Positions 9,164-19,481 of a DNA stretch of 64,000 nucleotides are shown piece after piece. The notes below the pieces were generated by a model. The model did not search any database. It had not been told where the DNA came from and saw nothing but the letters and a program-made list of their open reading frames with translations. Within the stretch, counting starts at the first letter, position 1; every line of letters begins with the position of its first letter. The position numbers were made by a program, and so were the translations under genes. Source of the DNA: Proteiniphilum acetatigenes DSM 18083 (GTDB lineage Bacteria > Bacteroidota > Bacteroidia > Bacteroidales > Dysgonomonadaceae); NCBI RefSeq assembly GCF_000380985.1, contig NZ_KB905695.1, positions 1 through 64,000 of the forward strand, given 5' to 3'.

Positions 9164-10318
9164 TTACTTGTTCATATTCTTTTTCTTTGCATCATTAATA
9201 GCTACAGCCACATGTGAATCGGCGCATCCGTAATAGAGGTAAAATCGATTATCGAGATAGGCTAGTCCCTCAATGAAGACGGTCCCGTCTTTATACTGTC
9301 CACTCTTTTCAAACGGTGCATCAGGATAGAAAAACGGTTTATCCAAACGATCCAATATTTTATAAGGATCATTGAGATCGAATAGAAACTGTCCGGCACA
9401 ATAAGAGCCTGCCGGATAATCTGTATCTCCATCCTTTTCATCTCCATTTTTACCATTATACATCAACACGATCCCATCCTGAGTAATAATTGCCGGTGGT
9501 CCACACTCGGTCAGTCTGCTATCGAAAAATCCTTTTCGAGGTTTAGCGATTTCCTTCAATTCATTTTGTTCATTCAGTACGGGTTCCCAATTGATAAGAT
9601 CGTCAGAAACGGCAGCACATACAGCATGTTCGCCCCAGTACATAAAGTATTTTCCATTCAATTTTGTAATAACTAATTGACCATCTTTTACTTTAGTGAC
9701 AATGGATGCCGATTTGCAGGCCAGGTTTTCGAAGCGCCCATTATAGGCTTTGCCAAAAGCGAGGCCGTGCTTTTCCCATTGAATTAAATCGTGGGATGTC
9801 GCTACGGCCAGACGGGGCGTCTCCCGGTTCCATGCTGTGTAAAGCATTACATAGAGCCCATCTTCTGTCATGGCAACCCGGGGGTCCTCACAACCTCCCG
9901 GCCACTCGATGGATTTGAAAGCATCATCCATGGGAAAAAGCACTGGTTCTGTACGACGTTCCATCGTTATGCCGTCTTTCGATTCGGCATACCCGATACG
10001 GGACGTACGCTTACCAATCCCTTGACCTGAATTGTCTTCGGCCCTGTAAAGCACTACGATTTTTCCCCCTTTTACGGTTGCTGCAGGATTGAAAGTATCA
10101 CTTTCTTCCCATTTTATAGTATCACCCTTCATGGGGCAATAAAACTCCGTCGGAAGAGGAGAAATAACAGGGTTAGGATTTTCAGGACGTTCAAAAGGTC
10201 CAATGGCCCATTGGGGTAATTTGTCTTCCTCTGCTGAGGACTGTTGTTTTGCATTACTACAGGATCCGGCTAAAACTGTAATGAGCAGTAAAATAAAAAT
10301 TGAATACTTTTTTTTCAT
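9164..10318 (-). CDS. GH130-type beta-mannoside phosphorylase or mannosidase, lipoprotein
   Basis: The 384-residue protein begins with a lipoprotein signal ending LAGSC, so it is anchored in a membrane facing the periplasm or the outside. The five-bladed propeller of GH130 is indicated by NPVISP, TFNPAATV, YRAEDNSGQGIG, RIGYAESKDGI and PGGCEDPRV, the last being a hallmark, followed by ATSHDLIQWEKHG. The family contains phosphorolytic and hydrolytic enzymes on beta-mannosides; exported members are more often hydrolases since free phosphate is scarce outside, but that is inference. It is last in PUL 1 after the GH2 gene, with 58 bp between. A role in trimming the beta-mannose core of N-glycans or mannan fits the neighbours. 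Confidence 0.85.
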   Translation of the reverse strand: MKKKYSIFILLLITVLAGSCSNAKQQSSAEEDKLPQWAIGPFERPENPNPVISPLPTEFYCPMKGDTIKWEESDTFNPAATVKGGKIVVLYRAEDNSGQGIGKRTSRIGYAESKDGITMERRTEPVLFPMDDAFKSIEWPGGCEDPRVAMTEDGLYVMLYTAWNRETPRLAVATSHDLIQWEKHGLAFGKAYNGRFENLACKSASIVTKVKDGQLVITKLNGKYFMYWGEHAVCAAVSDDLINWEPVLNEQNELKEIAKPRKGFFDSRLTECGPPAIITQDGIVLMYNGKNGDEKDGDTDYPAGSYCAGQFLFDLNDPYKILDRLDKPFFYPDAPFEKSGQYKDGTVFIEGLAYLDNRFYLYYGCADSHVAVAINDAKKKNMNK

Positions 10319-10376
10319 AAATAAGCAAAAAATATAGTAGTTATAAAATTTGTCGTTACAATTGTTATCCTATTTT

Positions 10377-13097
10377 TTAGTGGTGGTGCAGATTGTAAAT
10401 TTCTTTTTTTACATTCCAACCCTTTAAAACAAGTCTTGGGTTCGAGACTGATTTCTGAGCGTTTGTTTCGATTCGAATTGCTTTTCTTTCTCCGGGTAGC
10501 AGTGAAAAGAAATTATCGGAATAAAAAGATGGACGTATTGGCTTATCATTCTCATCAAGAAGTTGAAGTTGTGTAAAGAATGCAATTGTGCGTGAAGTAT
10601 TTTTGACCTCTATGTCTATTAAATAACACTCTTCTTCTTTATGTTCACGATAGCTTATCTCCAATTTAGTCTGTTTTAACTTTGATAAATCCTGAAAGCC
10701 GGAGGTTGTTGGGCCTGTTAATGTTTTACGTCCTTCGTAATGCGAATTAGATCGCCAATAAAAATTATTGCCCACTTCCGTGCCTTTTTCATCCAGAAGC
10801 CTCAACTTAATAAAGTGAACACTCGTAATAGTTGGTGGAAAATCTATCGTAAAAAGATCTTTTGCAACTCCATCCTCCGGTAGATTCACGGTCATTTCTT
10901 TTGAGAAAACTTTTTTCCCGTTCAAATCATACACATCAGCCAGCACTTTATAATTCGTAAAAGATCGGTAATAATCGTTGACTACAGAAACCGTGTTTCT
11001 CAAAAAATCGAATTGGGGGTGCAGGGGTTCACAAGCATTTTGTGCGGCATAAAGTGCTGCCGTCGGTTCCAACGACCAATCCCACATTCTCGAACAAACC
11101 TGACGAATCGGGGGATTATGATACCAAAACAAAAATCCGGAACAATAGCGGTCACCCTGGTTCAATTTGTTATAATTCCATACCTCCCATATACTTTTAT
11201 AATTAAAAGCTCCCACCAATTGACCCTTTTCTGCAAATTCATCTATACTTTTCGAAATTCCGTACTCATTTACCATATCGCGGTACATTCCGGTCATTAA
11301 ATGAAATCCGTTACCATCCGAATAATCCCATACCTCCTTATTAATGGGCCACAAATCTTTTTCGTCCATCATTTCACGTAAACATTCTACCGTTGGCAGG
11401 CATGGTGCACCATACTCAGGATTAAAGCCGTCTATACGACTACCTCTGTCTGAAGCTGTATTTTCGTAATGGCACATGATATTGACCTGCTTATATGGAC
11501 TGCCATCGTGAACTCCACAACACTCCGATTGCATTTGATATCCGCGGGTTCCATCCAGGTTCTGGATTAATGCTTCGGTATAGGACATTTCTGTGGATTC
11601 ATTGGAAGAAACATAATACGCTAAAGAGGGATGGTTCCGAATCCGTTTGACTGTTGAGGTCACGTTATTGTAATAGATACTCTCATCGACAGGATGTTTG
11701 GTATCCCCAGTCATCCAGAATTCCGTCCAGACCATGATTCCCAATTCATCACATAGTTGGAAGAAATAATCGGATTCTGTAATGCCTCCTCCCCAGAAAC
11801 GTATCAGGTTTATCCCGGCTTGAGCTGTATAGCGAAGTTGCGCATATGTACGTTCTTCCGAGTTTCTGAGCATGTTTTCCGGGAGCCAGTTTGTTCCTCT
11901 TATAAAAATAGGTTTCCCGTTTATGTAAAATGTTCGGGATTTATCAGGAGTAGCCGTATTGGAAGTGATTTCACGTATGCCAAAACGGGTAGAGATCGAA
12001 TCTATAAGGTTTTTATCCTTATCCAGAATTTTTAGTGACAGGTTGTAGAGTTCTTGCTTCCCTTTATTAATCGGCCACCATAAACGTGGATTCTTTAAAA
12101 CCAATTGCGGATATTCTTCCGGACTAAAAGATATCTCTTTTCGCTCTCCCCTGGCTAATTGGACTTGCTTTTCAAAGCGCACGTTTTCATCCTTGATTTC
12201 TCCTACAATTGTAACATCCTGTATCGTCCAATTGTTATTCGGGTTAATCACTTCAACGGATATTGTCTGTCTTGAGACATTATAATCAGGTTTAGATAAA
12301 TCCGACTTTACAAAAGGATGGCGTAAACTAACATTTCCTGTTGTATAAATAGAGATATCTTTCCAAATACCCGTATTTCGATCGCGGATACCATCCAAAT
12401 AGGTGAAATCCCAACCGACTGTCATGAGTTGTGTGACGTTTTTCCCAATTTCTCCGTTTCCTCCGTTCTGGAATTCATCATTCAATGCTCCGATAGTTTT
12501 TTTACCTTTTGATTTAATCGTACCTGGTACATCCACAGGATAGACCTTTACTGCCAATATATTTTTTTTGTCGAGATAAATATAATCAGAAATATCAATG
12601 TGGTCCTGATAAAACATACCGGCGATATTTCCAACCATGTTACCATTCAGCCATATCTCGGCACGATAATTAATGCCGTCGACCTGCAACCACGTTTTTT
12701 TATTTTTAAAATGAGCTGTTGGCGTTTCAAATTCGGTACGAAACCAGTAGGTGTAAAAGTCGCGACCTACATGGTAAATATCCGGAATTAGATTCGATTC
12801 CAGTTTATTATTCAAACCATAGTAGGGTTCCGGATAGATTTTATTATGCACCAATGAGTTTAGCACGGTCCCCGGGACGATGGCCGGCATCCAGTCGTCT
12901 GTAGACACCTTTGGTGTGGAAACATCTTCCACCTCACTGTGAACTTCTCCTGCCCTTCTCATCTTCCAGGCATATTCTCCACCATGTCCATCACGTGAAC
13001 TCAGTATACAATCATAAAGACGTTCATTCTTTATCTCTTGTCCGTAGCACAGGCTGGTAAATAAGAAAGCTATAAAAAAAAGAGTTTCTCGCATCAT
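10377..13097 (-). CDS. Glycoside hydrolase family 2, beta-mannosidase / exo-beta-glucosaminidase type
   Basis: The 906-residue protein starts with a signal peptide (LFFIAFLFTSLCYGQ). An N-terminal jelly-roll domain with HVGRDFYTYWFR and LQVDGINYRAEIWLNG is followed by an immunoglobulin-like domain, the TIM barrel (RGTNWLPENML, IRFWGGGITESD, the acid/base Glu in YYVSSNES, the likely nucleophile in FNPEYGAPCLP) and further beta domains to the C-terminus. This architecture is that of GH2 beta-mannosidases and exo-beta-D-glucosaminidases rather than beta-galactosidases. The acid/base site reads SNE where many members have GNE or NNE. Between it and DUF3823 lies a 343-bp gap with an unusual palindrome. 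Together with GH130 it likely removes beta-linked mannose or glucosamine from imported oligosaccharide. Confidence 0.85.
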   Translation of the reverse strand: MMRETLFFIAFLFTSLCYGQEIKNERLYDCILSSRDGHGGEYAWKMRRAGEVHSEVEDVSTPKVSTDDWMPAIVPGTVLNSLVHNKIYPEPYYGLNNKLESNLIPDIYHVGRDFYTYWFRTEFETPTAHFKNKKTWLQVDGINYRAEIWLNGNMVGNIAGMFYQDHIDISDYIYLDKKNILAVKVYPVDVPGTIKSKGKKTIGALNDEFQNGGNGEIGKNVTQLMTVGWDFTYLDGIRDRNTGIWKDISIYTTGNVSLRHPFVKSDLSKPDYNVSRQTISVEVINPNNNWTIQDVTIVGEIKDENVRFEKQVQLARGERKEISFSPEEYPQLVLKNPRLWWPINKGKQELYNLSLKILDKDKNLIDSISTRFGIREITSNTATPDKSRTFYINGKPIFIRGTNWLPENMLRNSEERTYAQLRYTAQAGINLIRFWGGGITESDYFFQLCDELGIMVWTEFWMTGDTKHPVDESIYYNNVTSTVKRIRNHPSLAYYVSSNESTEMSYTEALIQNLDGTRGYQMQSECCGVHDGSPYKQVNIMCHYENTASDRGSRIDGFNPEYGAPCLPTVECLREMMDEKDLWPINKEVWDYSDGNGFHLMTGMYRDMVNEYGISKSIDEFAEKGQLVGAFNYKSIWEVWNYNKLNQGDRYCSGFLFWYHNPPIRQVCSRMWDWSLEPTAALYAAQNACEPLHPQFDFLRNTVSVVNDYYRSFTNYKVLADVYDLNGKKVFSKEMTVNLPEDGVAKDLFTIDFPPTITSVHFIKLRLLDEKGTEVGNNFYWRSNSHYEGRKTLTGPTTSGFQDLSKLKQTKLEISYREHKEEECYLIDIEVKNTSRTIAFFTQLQLLDENDKPIRPSFYSDNFFSLLPGERKAIRIETNAQKSVSNPRLVLKGWNVKKEIYNLHHH

Positions 13098-13440
13098 GTT
13101 TTTATTTCAATTGATTTCAATAGTTCACCTCCTTTTCTTCTCCGCACCCTTGTCCTGTTAGTGCCGTAAGGGACCGCATAAACTTCCTTGCCGCTCATGC
13201 TGGTATCGGTGTCGTTTTTTCCGCATTCATCCCAATACCCGAAGGTATTAGCCGATCAGGCCAGACATGGACCGGAAGTCCTGAGATCAGGCCTGATCGG
13301 TAATCCCTTACCAGAGGTGACCAAACCAGAGTATATTTTTCCTGATTTGGATGATTTTGAATATTAATGAGTATTTTCTAAAATACAGATTTAAATAATG
13401 CAATTATGAAAGTATTTTTTAAATCATTGAAAGATATATG
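13098..13440 (-). other. 343-bp gap with palindromes and a protein-like remnant frame
   Basis: This stretch interrupts PUL 1. GATCAGGCCTGATC at 13285-13298 is a perfect 14-bp palindrome, and 13247-13262 also pairs with 13290-13305, so alternative hairpins are possible. On the - strand from about 13250 to 13100 an open frame without an early ATG reads like protein (for example NTFGYWDECGKND and EVYAVPYGTNRTRVRRRKG) and ends near the GH2 start; I do not recognise it. The - strand also has AAAGGAGGTGA about 25 bases before the GH2 ATG, a near-perfect Shine-Dalgarno sequence that is rare in this phylum. The GC-rich patch at 13130-13300 differs from the AT-rich flank at 13320-13440 and may be foreign. 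Confidence 0.5.
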
Positions 13441-14136
13441 TTAAAGTTGAACCGCTATTATTGTACTATAGTTGATTTTTCCCTTAATAGCAGCTCCAAT
13501 CCGGACATATATCTTATTCCCGTTTGAGATGATTTTATATTCATTTGATTTAAAGGCATTGTCATTCTTTAAATCGAATGATATTTGGCCCTTACTATCT
13601 TTGGTGGTTACTTTCTTAGCATAATTAGCTGCACCATCATCCACTCCGGGAGCAAAATTCCAATAACCGAAAACATTATCAACCGTAAAAGAATTGTTGG
13701 TTGGTTTCACTTCATATTGAATCGTAATAATCCCCTCAGAATAATTTGCCGAGGCCTCAATTCTTGAGAAAGGTGTAGCCCTGAGATCAAAAGAGGTAGC
13801 TCCATTCACTTTTATAGTTCCTTCACATGGTTCAACAAATGGTCCGTCGACTACAACTTTATATTCGGTATTGAAAATTTTTGAATTTTCATAACTACCA
13901 TCATATTTTGCATAAAAATCTACAGACTGCTTCGCATTTGTATTTTGTTCATACATCTTTACAATAACACCTGTGGATCCCTGTACTGGTAATGGTATGG
14001 GATTGTTTGTTTCTTCATCAAGAATAAGACCCTTGATTCCACCATTAGGAGCATCGTAATTATCTAATCCCTGAATACATCCTGTCAACATCAACAGGAG
14101 ACAGACAGATACTGATATTATAATATTCTTCTTCAT
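13441..14136 (-). CDS. DUF3823-type surface lipoprotein
   Basis: The 231-residue protein has a lipoprotein signal ending LMLTGC and begins its mature part with DNYDAPNGGIKGLILDEETNNPI, which is the characteristic start of the DUF3823 family: a carboxypeptidase-regulatory-like beta domain followed by a second beta domain. Members occur next to SusC/SusD pairs and are thought to be surface glycan-binding accessory lipoproteins; binding itself has not been shown from this sequence. The gene follows susD by 28 bp and is clearly in the same operon. The WNFAPGVDDGAANYAKKV segment in the second half may form a loop at the binding face, which is a guess. Confidence 0.8.
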   Translation of the reverse strand: MKKNIIISVSVCLLLMLTGCIQGLDNYDAPNGGIKGLILDEETNNPIPLPVQGSTGVIVKMYEQNTNAKQSVDFYAKYDGSYENSKIFNTEYKVVVDGPFVEPCEGTIKVNGATSFDLRATPFSRIEASANYSEGIITIQYEVKPTNNSFTVDNVFGYWNFAPGVDDGAANYAKKVTTKDSKGQISFDLKNDNAFKSNEYKIISNGNKIYVRIGAAIKGKINYSTIIAVQL

Positions 14137-14164
14137 ATTATTTCTACATTTAAAATAAAACCAT

Positions 14165-16000
14165 TTAGTTTGTATATCCGGGATTCTGAACTAAATTCGG
14201 ATTAGAGTTCATATCTTCATTATGAATCCTTGTGTAATAATTCTTTTCCAGAAATATCCTTGTTTGTTTTGGAGTATTAGTGCCAATCTCAAAAATAAAT
14301 TTCTGATCCCTGATGTCAAACCATGGGTATAGTGCAGAGCCTCTGAACCCATTTAATCCTCCCTGGCTGACATCCAGATGGGCAATCCTCCAACGCTTCA
14401 TATCCCAATAACGATGACCTTCAAAAGCTAATTCTACTTTTCGTTCATGACGAATCTTTTCTATTGAAATTTCTGAAATTTCAACGATTCCCGCCCTTTC
14501 CCGGATTTTATTCACGGCAGATAATGCTTCGTCCTTTTTATCCAGTTCAAATGCAGCTTCAGCAAGATTCAAATATATTTCTCCCAAACGAAAAACCGGC
14601 CAGGGAGTTTCAGATTTACCCATATTCATGTCGGTAAGCGTTTCATCCCAGAATTTCTTCTGATAAAATCCTGTCTTAGAGGCATCTCCTGCATCAGCAC
14701 CCCCATCTTTACCACTTGTATTATAGACAACGCCATTCACCTCCACCGTATTTCCTCCATCAGGTTGATTCGTAGCTTGATGTCTCTCAGTGTCTGAAAT
14801 AATAATTCCTCTAATCCATTCAATTTTACTATCCTTACAAGGTGATCCCGGAAGATATACCGAAGCAAATAATCTTGGGTCTTTGCCCTCAAAAAGGGAA
14901 TAAGGATCAGAGAATCGTATGGGAACTCCATTTTCTTTGATCTTTAGTTCTCCGCTGGCACCATCCATATATTCATAGGTCTCAATCATTTCCAGGGTGG
15001 GAGCCATCCCGCATCCCCATCCTCCTCCTCGGTATGAAAATGGAGCATTGCGTTTGTCCCAATCATGACCTTTTCCTCCTGCCACATTGTATTGCTTTTG
15101 GAAAATATATTCACCGTTATCCCCATTTCCCTTTATGAAAATCTCATAATAGTTTTGAGTTCTGTCATTTACATTTTTACTATAAAGTGAATATATGCCC
15201 ATATCCAATAATGCCTTGGATGCATCATAAGAAGATTGATAAAACCGTTGAGTTTCGCTTTGGTCTATTCCTACCAGGCCATTTAATTGAACTGTACCGT
15301 ATTTCGCTATAGAAGCGGCGTAGAGAGCAGCTCTTGAGCATAAAGCCAGTGCGGTTCCTTTATTTGCCCGATATTTTTCTGATTCGGGTCTTATCTCAGG
15401 AAGAATTTCAGATATTGCCTGGCATTCTTTAACAATAAAGTCATAAATCTCTACTTCCTTATTTCTGCTAACAGCTAATGATTCAAGGTTTGAAGGATCA
15501 TACACTTGTGGGGCAGTTATAAGTGGAACCCCACCATATCTTTTTACCAAAGAAAAATAGTGCATCGCTCTCAAAAACCTTACCTCCGCATTTAATTGCT
15601 CTTTTTGAGATGAAGATAATGATTCAGCCCCCTCCAATTGATCTAAGAAGTCGTTACAATTACGAATAAATACATATCGATCAGAAAATTTTTGTTCGAA
15701 CAGTGCATCTTCGTAGGTATATGTGGCACTACCATTATCAAATAAAGGATCTTTCTGGAATGACCCTTGGGCTTCGTCAGACATTGATGTGGGATTTATT
15801 AATCTCCATGCATCTCTATACCAGTAATTAAAGTCTTCCACTTGTAATCCGTCATATAGATTAACCAGAACACCGTTAATTAATTTAGGCTCTTTCCAAA
15901 CTTGTTCCGGCGTAATGATATCAAACGATTCTTTATTTAAAAAATCACTACAACTAATGAAACAAACAATAGCTAAAAATGTAATAAATATTTTGTTCAT
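14165..16000 (-). CDS. SusD/RagB-type outer-membrane glycan-binding lipoprotein (PUL 1)
   Basis: The start is taken at 16000, giving MNKIFITFLAIVCFISCSDFLN, a typical lipoprotein signal; the longer frame to 16027 would run into the 3' end of the upstream susC. The 611-residue product shows the SusD plan: DFLNKESFD after the anchor cysteine, TPR-like helices (EVRFLRAMHYFSLVKRYGGVPLI), and the C-terminal block with FRLGEIYLNLAEAAFEL, NKIRERAGI, ELAFEGHRYWDMKRWRIA and PNLVQNPGY. It caps the SusC barrel and captures oligosaccharide at the cell surface. It begins four bases after the susC stop codon, so translation is probably coupled. Confidence 0.95.
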   Translation of the reverse strand: MNKIFITFLAIVCFISCSDFLNKESFDIITPEQVWKEPKLINGVLVNLYDGLQVEDFNYWYRDAWRLINPTSMSDEAQGSFQKDPLFDNGSATYTYEDALFEQKFSDRYVFIRNCNDFLDQLEGAESLSSSQKEQLNAEVRFLRAMHYFSLVKRYGGVPLITAPQVYDPSNLESLAVSRNKEVEIYDFIVKECQAISEILPEIRPESEKYRANKGTALALCSRAALYAASIAKYGTVQLNGLVGIDQSETQRFYQSSYDASKALLDMGIYSLYSKNVNDRTQNYYEIFIKGNGDNGEYIFQKQYNVAGGKGHDWDKRNAPFSYRGGGWGCGMAPTLEMIETYEYMDGASGELKIKENGVPIRFSDPYSLFEGKDPRLFASVYLPGSPCKDSKIEWIRGIIISDTERHQATNQPDGGNTVEVNGVVYNTSGKDGGADAGDASKTGFYQKKFWDETLTDMNMGKSETPWPVFRLGEIYLNLAEAAFELDKKDEALSAVNKIRERAGIVEISEISIEKIRHERKVELAFEGHRYWDMKRWRIAHLDVSQGGLNGFRGSALYPWFDIRDQKFIFEIGTNTPKQTRIFLEKNYYTRIHNEDMNSNPNLVQNPGYTN

Positions 16001-16004
16001 AATA

Positions 16005-19000
16005 CTAAAATGTAAGATTGATACCAAAATTGAATGTCTTCATCTGTGGATAATACCTAAAATGGCCATTACTGTTTTCCGGATCCATGTATTTCATTAT
16101 ACCGGTATTATTGGTAAAAGTCAGAAGATTGAAGGAGTTTACATATAGTCTGAGTTTTTCAAGTCCAACTCCTTTTATCCAGTTATCCGAAAACGAGTAA
16201 CCCACTTCAAGGGTTTTCAAACGTAAATAACTCGCTTTTTGCATTGTCCATGTATTATTACTGGTATTCGCTTGAAAACCGGCAGGTCTAAGGGCGGGCA
16301 TAAAGCCTGGGATCCAATTACTATAGGGATCCGAAGGGTCTTCCCTATGCCATCTATCCATCCAGAGATTTAACCCGTTACCTAATCCCTGTTGAATAAA
16401 AGGATCCATAAAATCTCCACTTGTGAAGACCTCGTGCCCGGCTGCGCCTTGGAAAAATAATGTAACATCTATGTTTTTGTAGCTCCCGAATAAATTTAAA
16501 CCATAGTACATCCAGGGATTGTCTCCATGCCCAATAGGCTGGTCATCCTTCCCGTCAATAATTCCATCATTATTCCAGTCCTGGTATTTCAAATCCCCCG
16601 GCATTAGAGACTTATTTCCATTTCCATCTTGTATAGGTGAATTCAAAATATCTGCATAGGACTGAAATTGACCCAGAACTTTCTTTCCCCAGCTGATGGA
16701 TTTAAAACGATCATTCGTGTTATTCCTCCAGTTGTCATACATGTTTGCGGACTCAGCTCTTTCTACATGACCGTACGAAGAACGGGTAGCGGAAAAATTA
16801 CCTTTTATATCGTAGGTAAAGTCTGATATTTTATTTCTATGGCCGAGGACGATTTCAAATCCTTTTGTATTATCCGAATTTAAATTTTCCTGAGGGAGTG
16901 ATTTTCCGAATGTGGTAGGTAATGTTAACAGGCGGGTAGCAAGTAATCCCTCTCTATTTCTCTGAAAATAATCAAACTCCAGAGATAATAACCCCTGATA
17001 TACAGATGTTTCAAAGCCGACGTTCAAAGTGGTAGACTCGTACCATGTCAGATTCAGATTGGGCATTCCTTTATCCTTTGCTCCATTTGATAGTCCACCA
17101 CTGCCTAACACATAATTTCCATTTGGATAGGTGTATCCGGATAGATATTGGTATGCAGCAAAATCCCCTTCATCACCAATTTTTCCATATGAACCTCTCA
17201 GTTTCAAGTTTTCAACATTTTCAAATTTATCTTTAAAAAAACTTTCTTCGGAAACTCTCCATCCCAGAGAAATTGCGGGGAAGAACCCCCATCTTTTCTC
17301 GGGTGCAAATTTGTACGAACCGTCATATCTGAAACTCAATTCAGCCAAATATTTGCTCGCATAGGCATAATTGAATCTTCCTACAAATCCTTGATGAGCC
17401 GATACTGAGGCATTTCCTCCATTGTTTATATTGACTTTATCTCCGGCATTAATCTGGTCAATTGCACTGATAGAGAATTGACGATATGCTTCTACCCATT
17501 CAGTTCTATCATTATATAATTCCCATAATAATAGAGCTGAAATATCATGACTTCCAAATTCGTTATTGTAGTTTAAAGAATATTGTTGTGTCGGTTTGAA
17601 ATAATTTTCATTCTTTGCGGTTAGTTCGGATATCGTATGACTCCCTGCTATATTATATGTATCAGTACTAGCGTCATACAGATACTCGTAATATTCTTTA
17701 TACCAGTTTTTATTGTTCGTGTTAGTAAAATCATATGCCAGCATGGCTTTCGCTGACAGGCCTTGTAACCAAGGGATTTTCCAATTGAAGGATATTGCCC
17801 CGTTAAAGACCCTTCTGTCCCTATTAGAATAACCAACATTGTCTATTTCAGATAAATGGATGGGGTTTCCTTTGTCCCCGGGAACCTGCCAGTAATCAGG
17901 GTTATCATTGGCATAAATTGAATAAATAGGCCTTGCCATTTGTATGCTGCGTGTCAGTGGTTCGGCTTCATAGGGTTTTTGCCTTGAATCAAGACGTCCA
18001 CTTAATTGCAGATCAACAGTTAAACTCTTGGTTATTTCAGCGTTTATGTTTGATCGGACATTATATCGTTGAAAGTTATAATCGTTCGATTTATACATGC
18101 CTTCCTGATCTGTTAAGCCCAAAGAAAAAAAGTATTTAACTTTTTCACTTCCTCCAGAAACACTTACGTTGTGATACATTTGAGGCATAGTGCTTCGTAC
18201 AGTTTCATTAAACCAATCAGTTGTACCAATGCCATTCTTAAATTTCGTCAGGTCTTCATCTGAAAAGGGAGCGTTAACACCCAGATTTTGTTGAGCCTCA
18301 TTATAGAGTAACGCATATTCGTACCCGTTCATCAGTGTCGGATATCGTGTGATTTTCTGAAAACCATAGTATCCTGTATAGTCTATTTTGGCCTTCCCCT
18401 GCTGTCCTTTTTTCGTTGTAACCAATATTACTCCGTTTGCCCCTTTAAATCCGTATACGGCTGCAGATGCATCTTTTAGAATACTGATAGACTCAATATC
18501 GTTTGCATCTATTTGATTGAAATCCCGCTCAATGCCATCCACGATAATCAAAGCGTTTCCATAGCCCCGGATATCAATTGATGCGGCATCGTCTCCGGGA
18601 GCACCGCTTCTTTGAACTGCGCGTAATCCGGGGAGTTTTCCTGCTAACGCATTGGTTACGCTGGCTGTTTTGGCACTTGTGATGTCTGAAGCCTGAATGG
18701 ACGCAACGGAACCTGTAACAGATGCCCTTCTCTGAACCCCATATCCCACAACAACCACTTCTTCCAACGCTTGAGTATCTTCTATCAATATCAGGTTAAA
18801 ATTGGATTGGTCACTTACACTGATAATCTGTTCCAGATAGCCTATATAAGAGACCTGAATTGTGGCATCGTTTTCTACCTGAAGAGTGAAATTTCCATCT
18901 ATATCAGTAACCGTTCCATTGGTTGTCCCAACTTCCACAATATTAGCTCCGATAATAGATTCTCCCTGCTCGTCAGTAATTTTTCCAGTTATCTGTTTTT

Positions 19001-19418
19001 TTTGTTGTTGGACAATGGTTGTGACTATTTCCTTACCATTGTCTTCGGATTTTCCGATAGAGAGGATAATATGATTTCCTTCCATAGTGTAGTCAATATC
19101 CTTATCCTTGAGCAGGGAATTGAGTATTTCTGAGACTGCTTCCTGCTTTCCTCTGACCGACACCCTTTCATTTGTATTCACCTCATTGTTGTAGATAAAA
19201 AGATAATCGGTTTGTTTTTCGATTTCGTTTAGCACCTCTTTGAGAGTTGTATTACGCTTGTTAATCGTAACCCTGGCGTTTTGAGTATAGCCGACTTCCG
19301 CCATAGCACAAAATATGCAGGTAAATAGTAGAATAAAGGTTGCGCGCATAATCAATAAAAAATGGTTTATGGGTATTTTTTCGGTTAATTGACTACCCAT
19401 TGAATTGTTTTTCTTCAT
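16005..19418 (-). CDS. SusC/RagA-type TonB-dependent transporter with STN domain (PUL 1)
   Basis: The 1137-residue outer-membrane transporter carries, in order, a signal peptide, an STN domain at about residues 50-115 (TLKEVLNEIEKQTDYLFIYNN), a carboxypeptidase-regulatory-like domain (GKITDEQGESIIGANI and GTVTDIDGNFTL), a TonB plug with VVVVGYGVQ and GANGVILVTTKKG, and the beta-barrel ending in FNFGINLTF. The STN domain is the part that signals to a FecR-type anti-sigma factor; the matching sigma and FecR genes lie upstream, so the transporter is expected to report its substrate and switch on this locus. The 248-bp leader holds two structured elements described separately. It imports oligosaccharide with the SusD lipoprotein. 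Confidence 0.96.
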   Translation of the reverse strand: MKKNNSMGSQLTEKIPINHFLLIMRATFILLFTCIFCAMAEVGYTQNARVTINKRNTTLKEVLNEIEKQTDYLFIYNNEVNTNERVSVRGKQEAVSEILNSLLKDKDIDYTMEGNHIILSIGKSEDNGKEIVTTIVQQQKKQITGKITDEQGESIIGANIVEVGTTNGTVTDIDGNFTLQVENDATIQVSYIGYLEQIISVSDQSNFNLILIEDTQALEEVVVVGYGVQRRASVTGSVASIQASDITSAKTASVTNALAGKLPGLRAVQRSGAPGDDAASIDIRGYGNALIIVDGIERDFNQIDANDIESISILKDASAAVYGFKGANGVILVTTKKGQQGKAKIDYTGYYGFQKITRYPTLMNGYEYALLYNEAQQNLGVNAPFSDEDLTKFKNGIGTTDWFNETVRSTMPQMYHNVSVSGGSEKVKYFFSLGLTDQEGMYKSNDYNFQRYNVRSNINAEITKSLTVDLQLSGRLDSRQKPYEAEPLTRSIQMARPIYSIYANDNPDYWQVPGDKGNPIHLSEIDNVGYSNRDRRVFNGAISFNWKIPWLQGLSAKAMLAYDFTNTNNKNWYKEYYEYLYDASTDTYNIAGSHTISELTAKNENYFKPTQQYSLNYNNEFGSHDISALLLWELYNDRTEWVEAYRQFSISAIDQINAGDKVNINNGGNASVSAHQGFVGRFNYAYASKYLAELSFRYDGSYKFAPEKRWGFFPAISLGWRVSEESFFKDKFENVENLKLRGSYGKIGDEGDFAAYQYLSGYTYPNGNYVLGSGGLSNGAKDKGMPNLNLTWYESTTLNVGFETSVYQGLLSLEFDYFQRNREGLLATRLLTLPTTFGKSLPQENLNSDNTKGFEIVLGHRNKISDFTYDIKGNFSATRSSYGHVERAESANMYDNWRNNTNDRFKSISWGKKVLGQFQSYADILNSPIQDGNGNKSLMPGDLKYQDWNNDGIIDGKDDQPIGHGDNPWMYYGLNLFGSYKNIDVTLFFQGAAGHEVFTSGDFMDPFIQQGLGNGLNLWMDRWHREDPSDPYSNWIPGFMPALRPAGFQANTSNNTWTMQKASYLRLKTLEVGYSFSDNWIKGVGLEKLRLYVNSFNLLTFTNNTGIMKYMDPENSNGHFRYYPQMKTFNFGINLTF

Positions 19419-19481
19419 ACATTTGTAATTGTTTTAAGTTGATACTTAGATAATTTTAGGCTTTGTCAACGAAAACATCCG

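Noticed and set aside
13098-13440. Fragment of a group II intron or a retroelement
   Set aside because: The GTGCG-like word is present, but no domain V hairpin, reverse transcriptase motif or intron boundary could be found.
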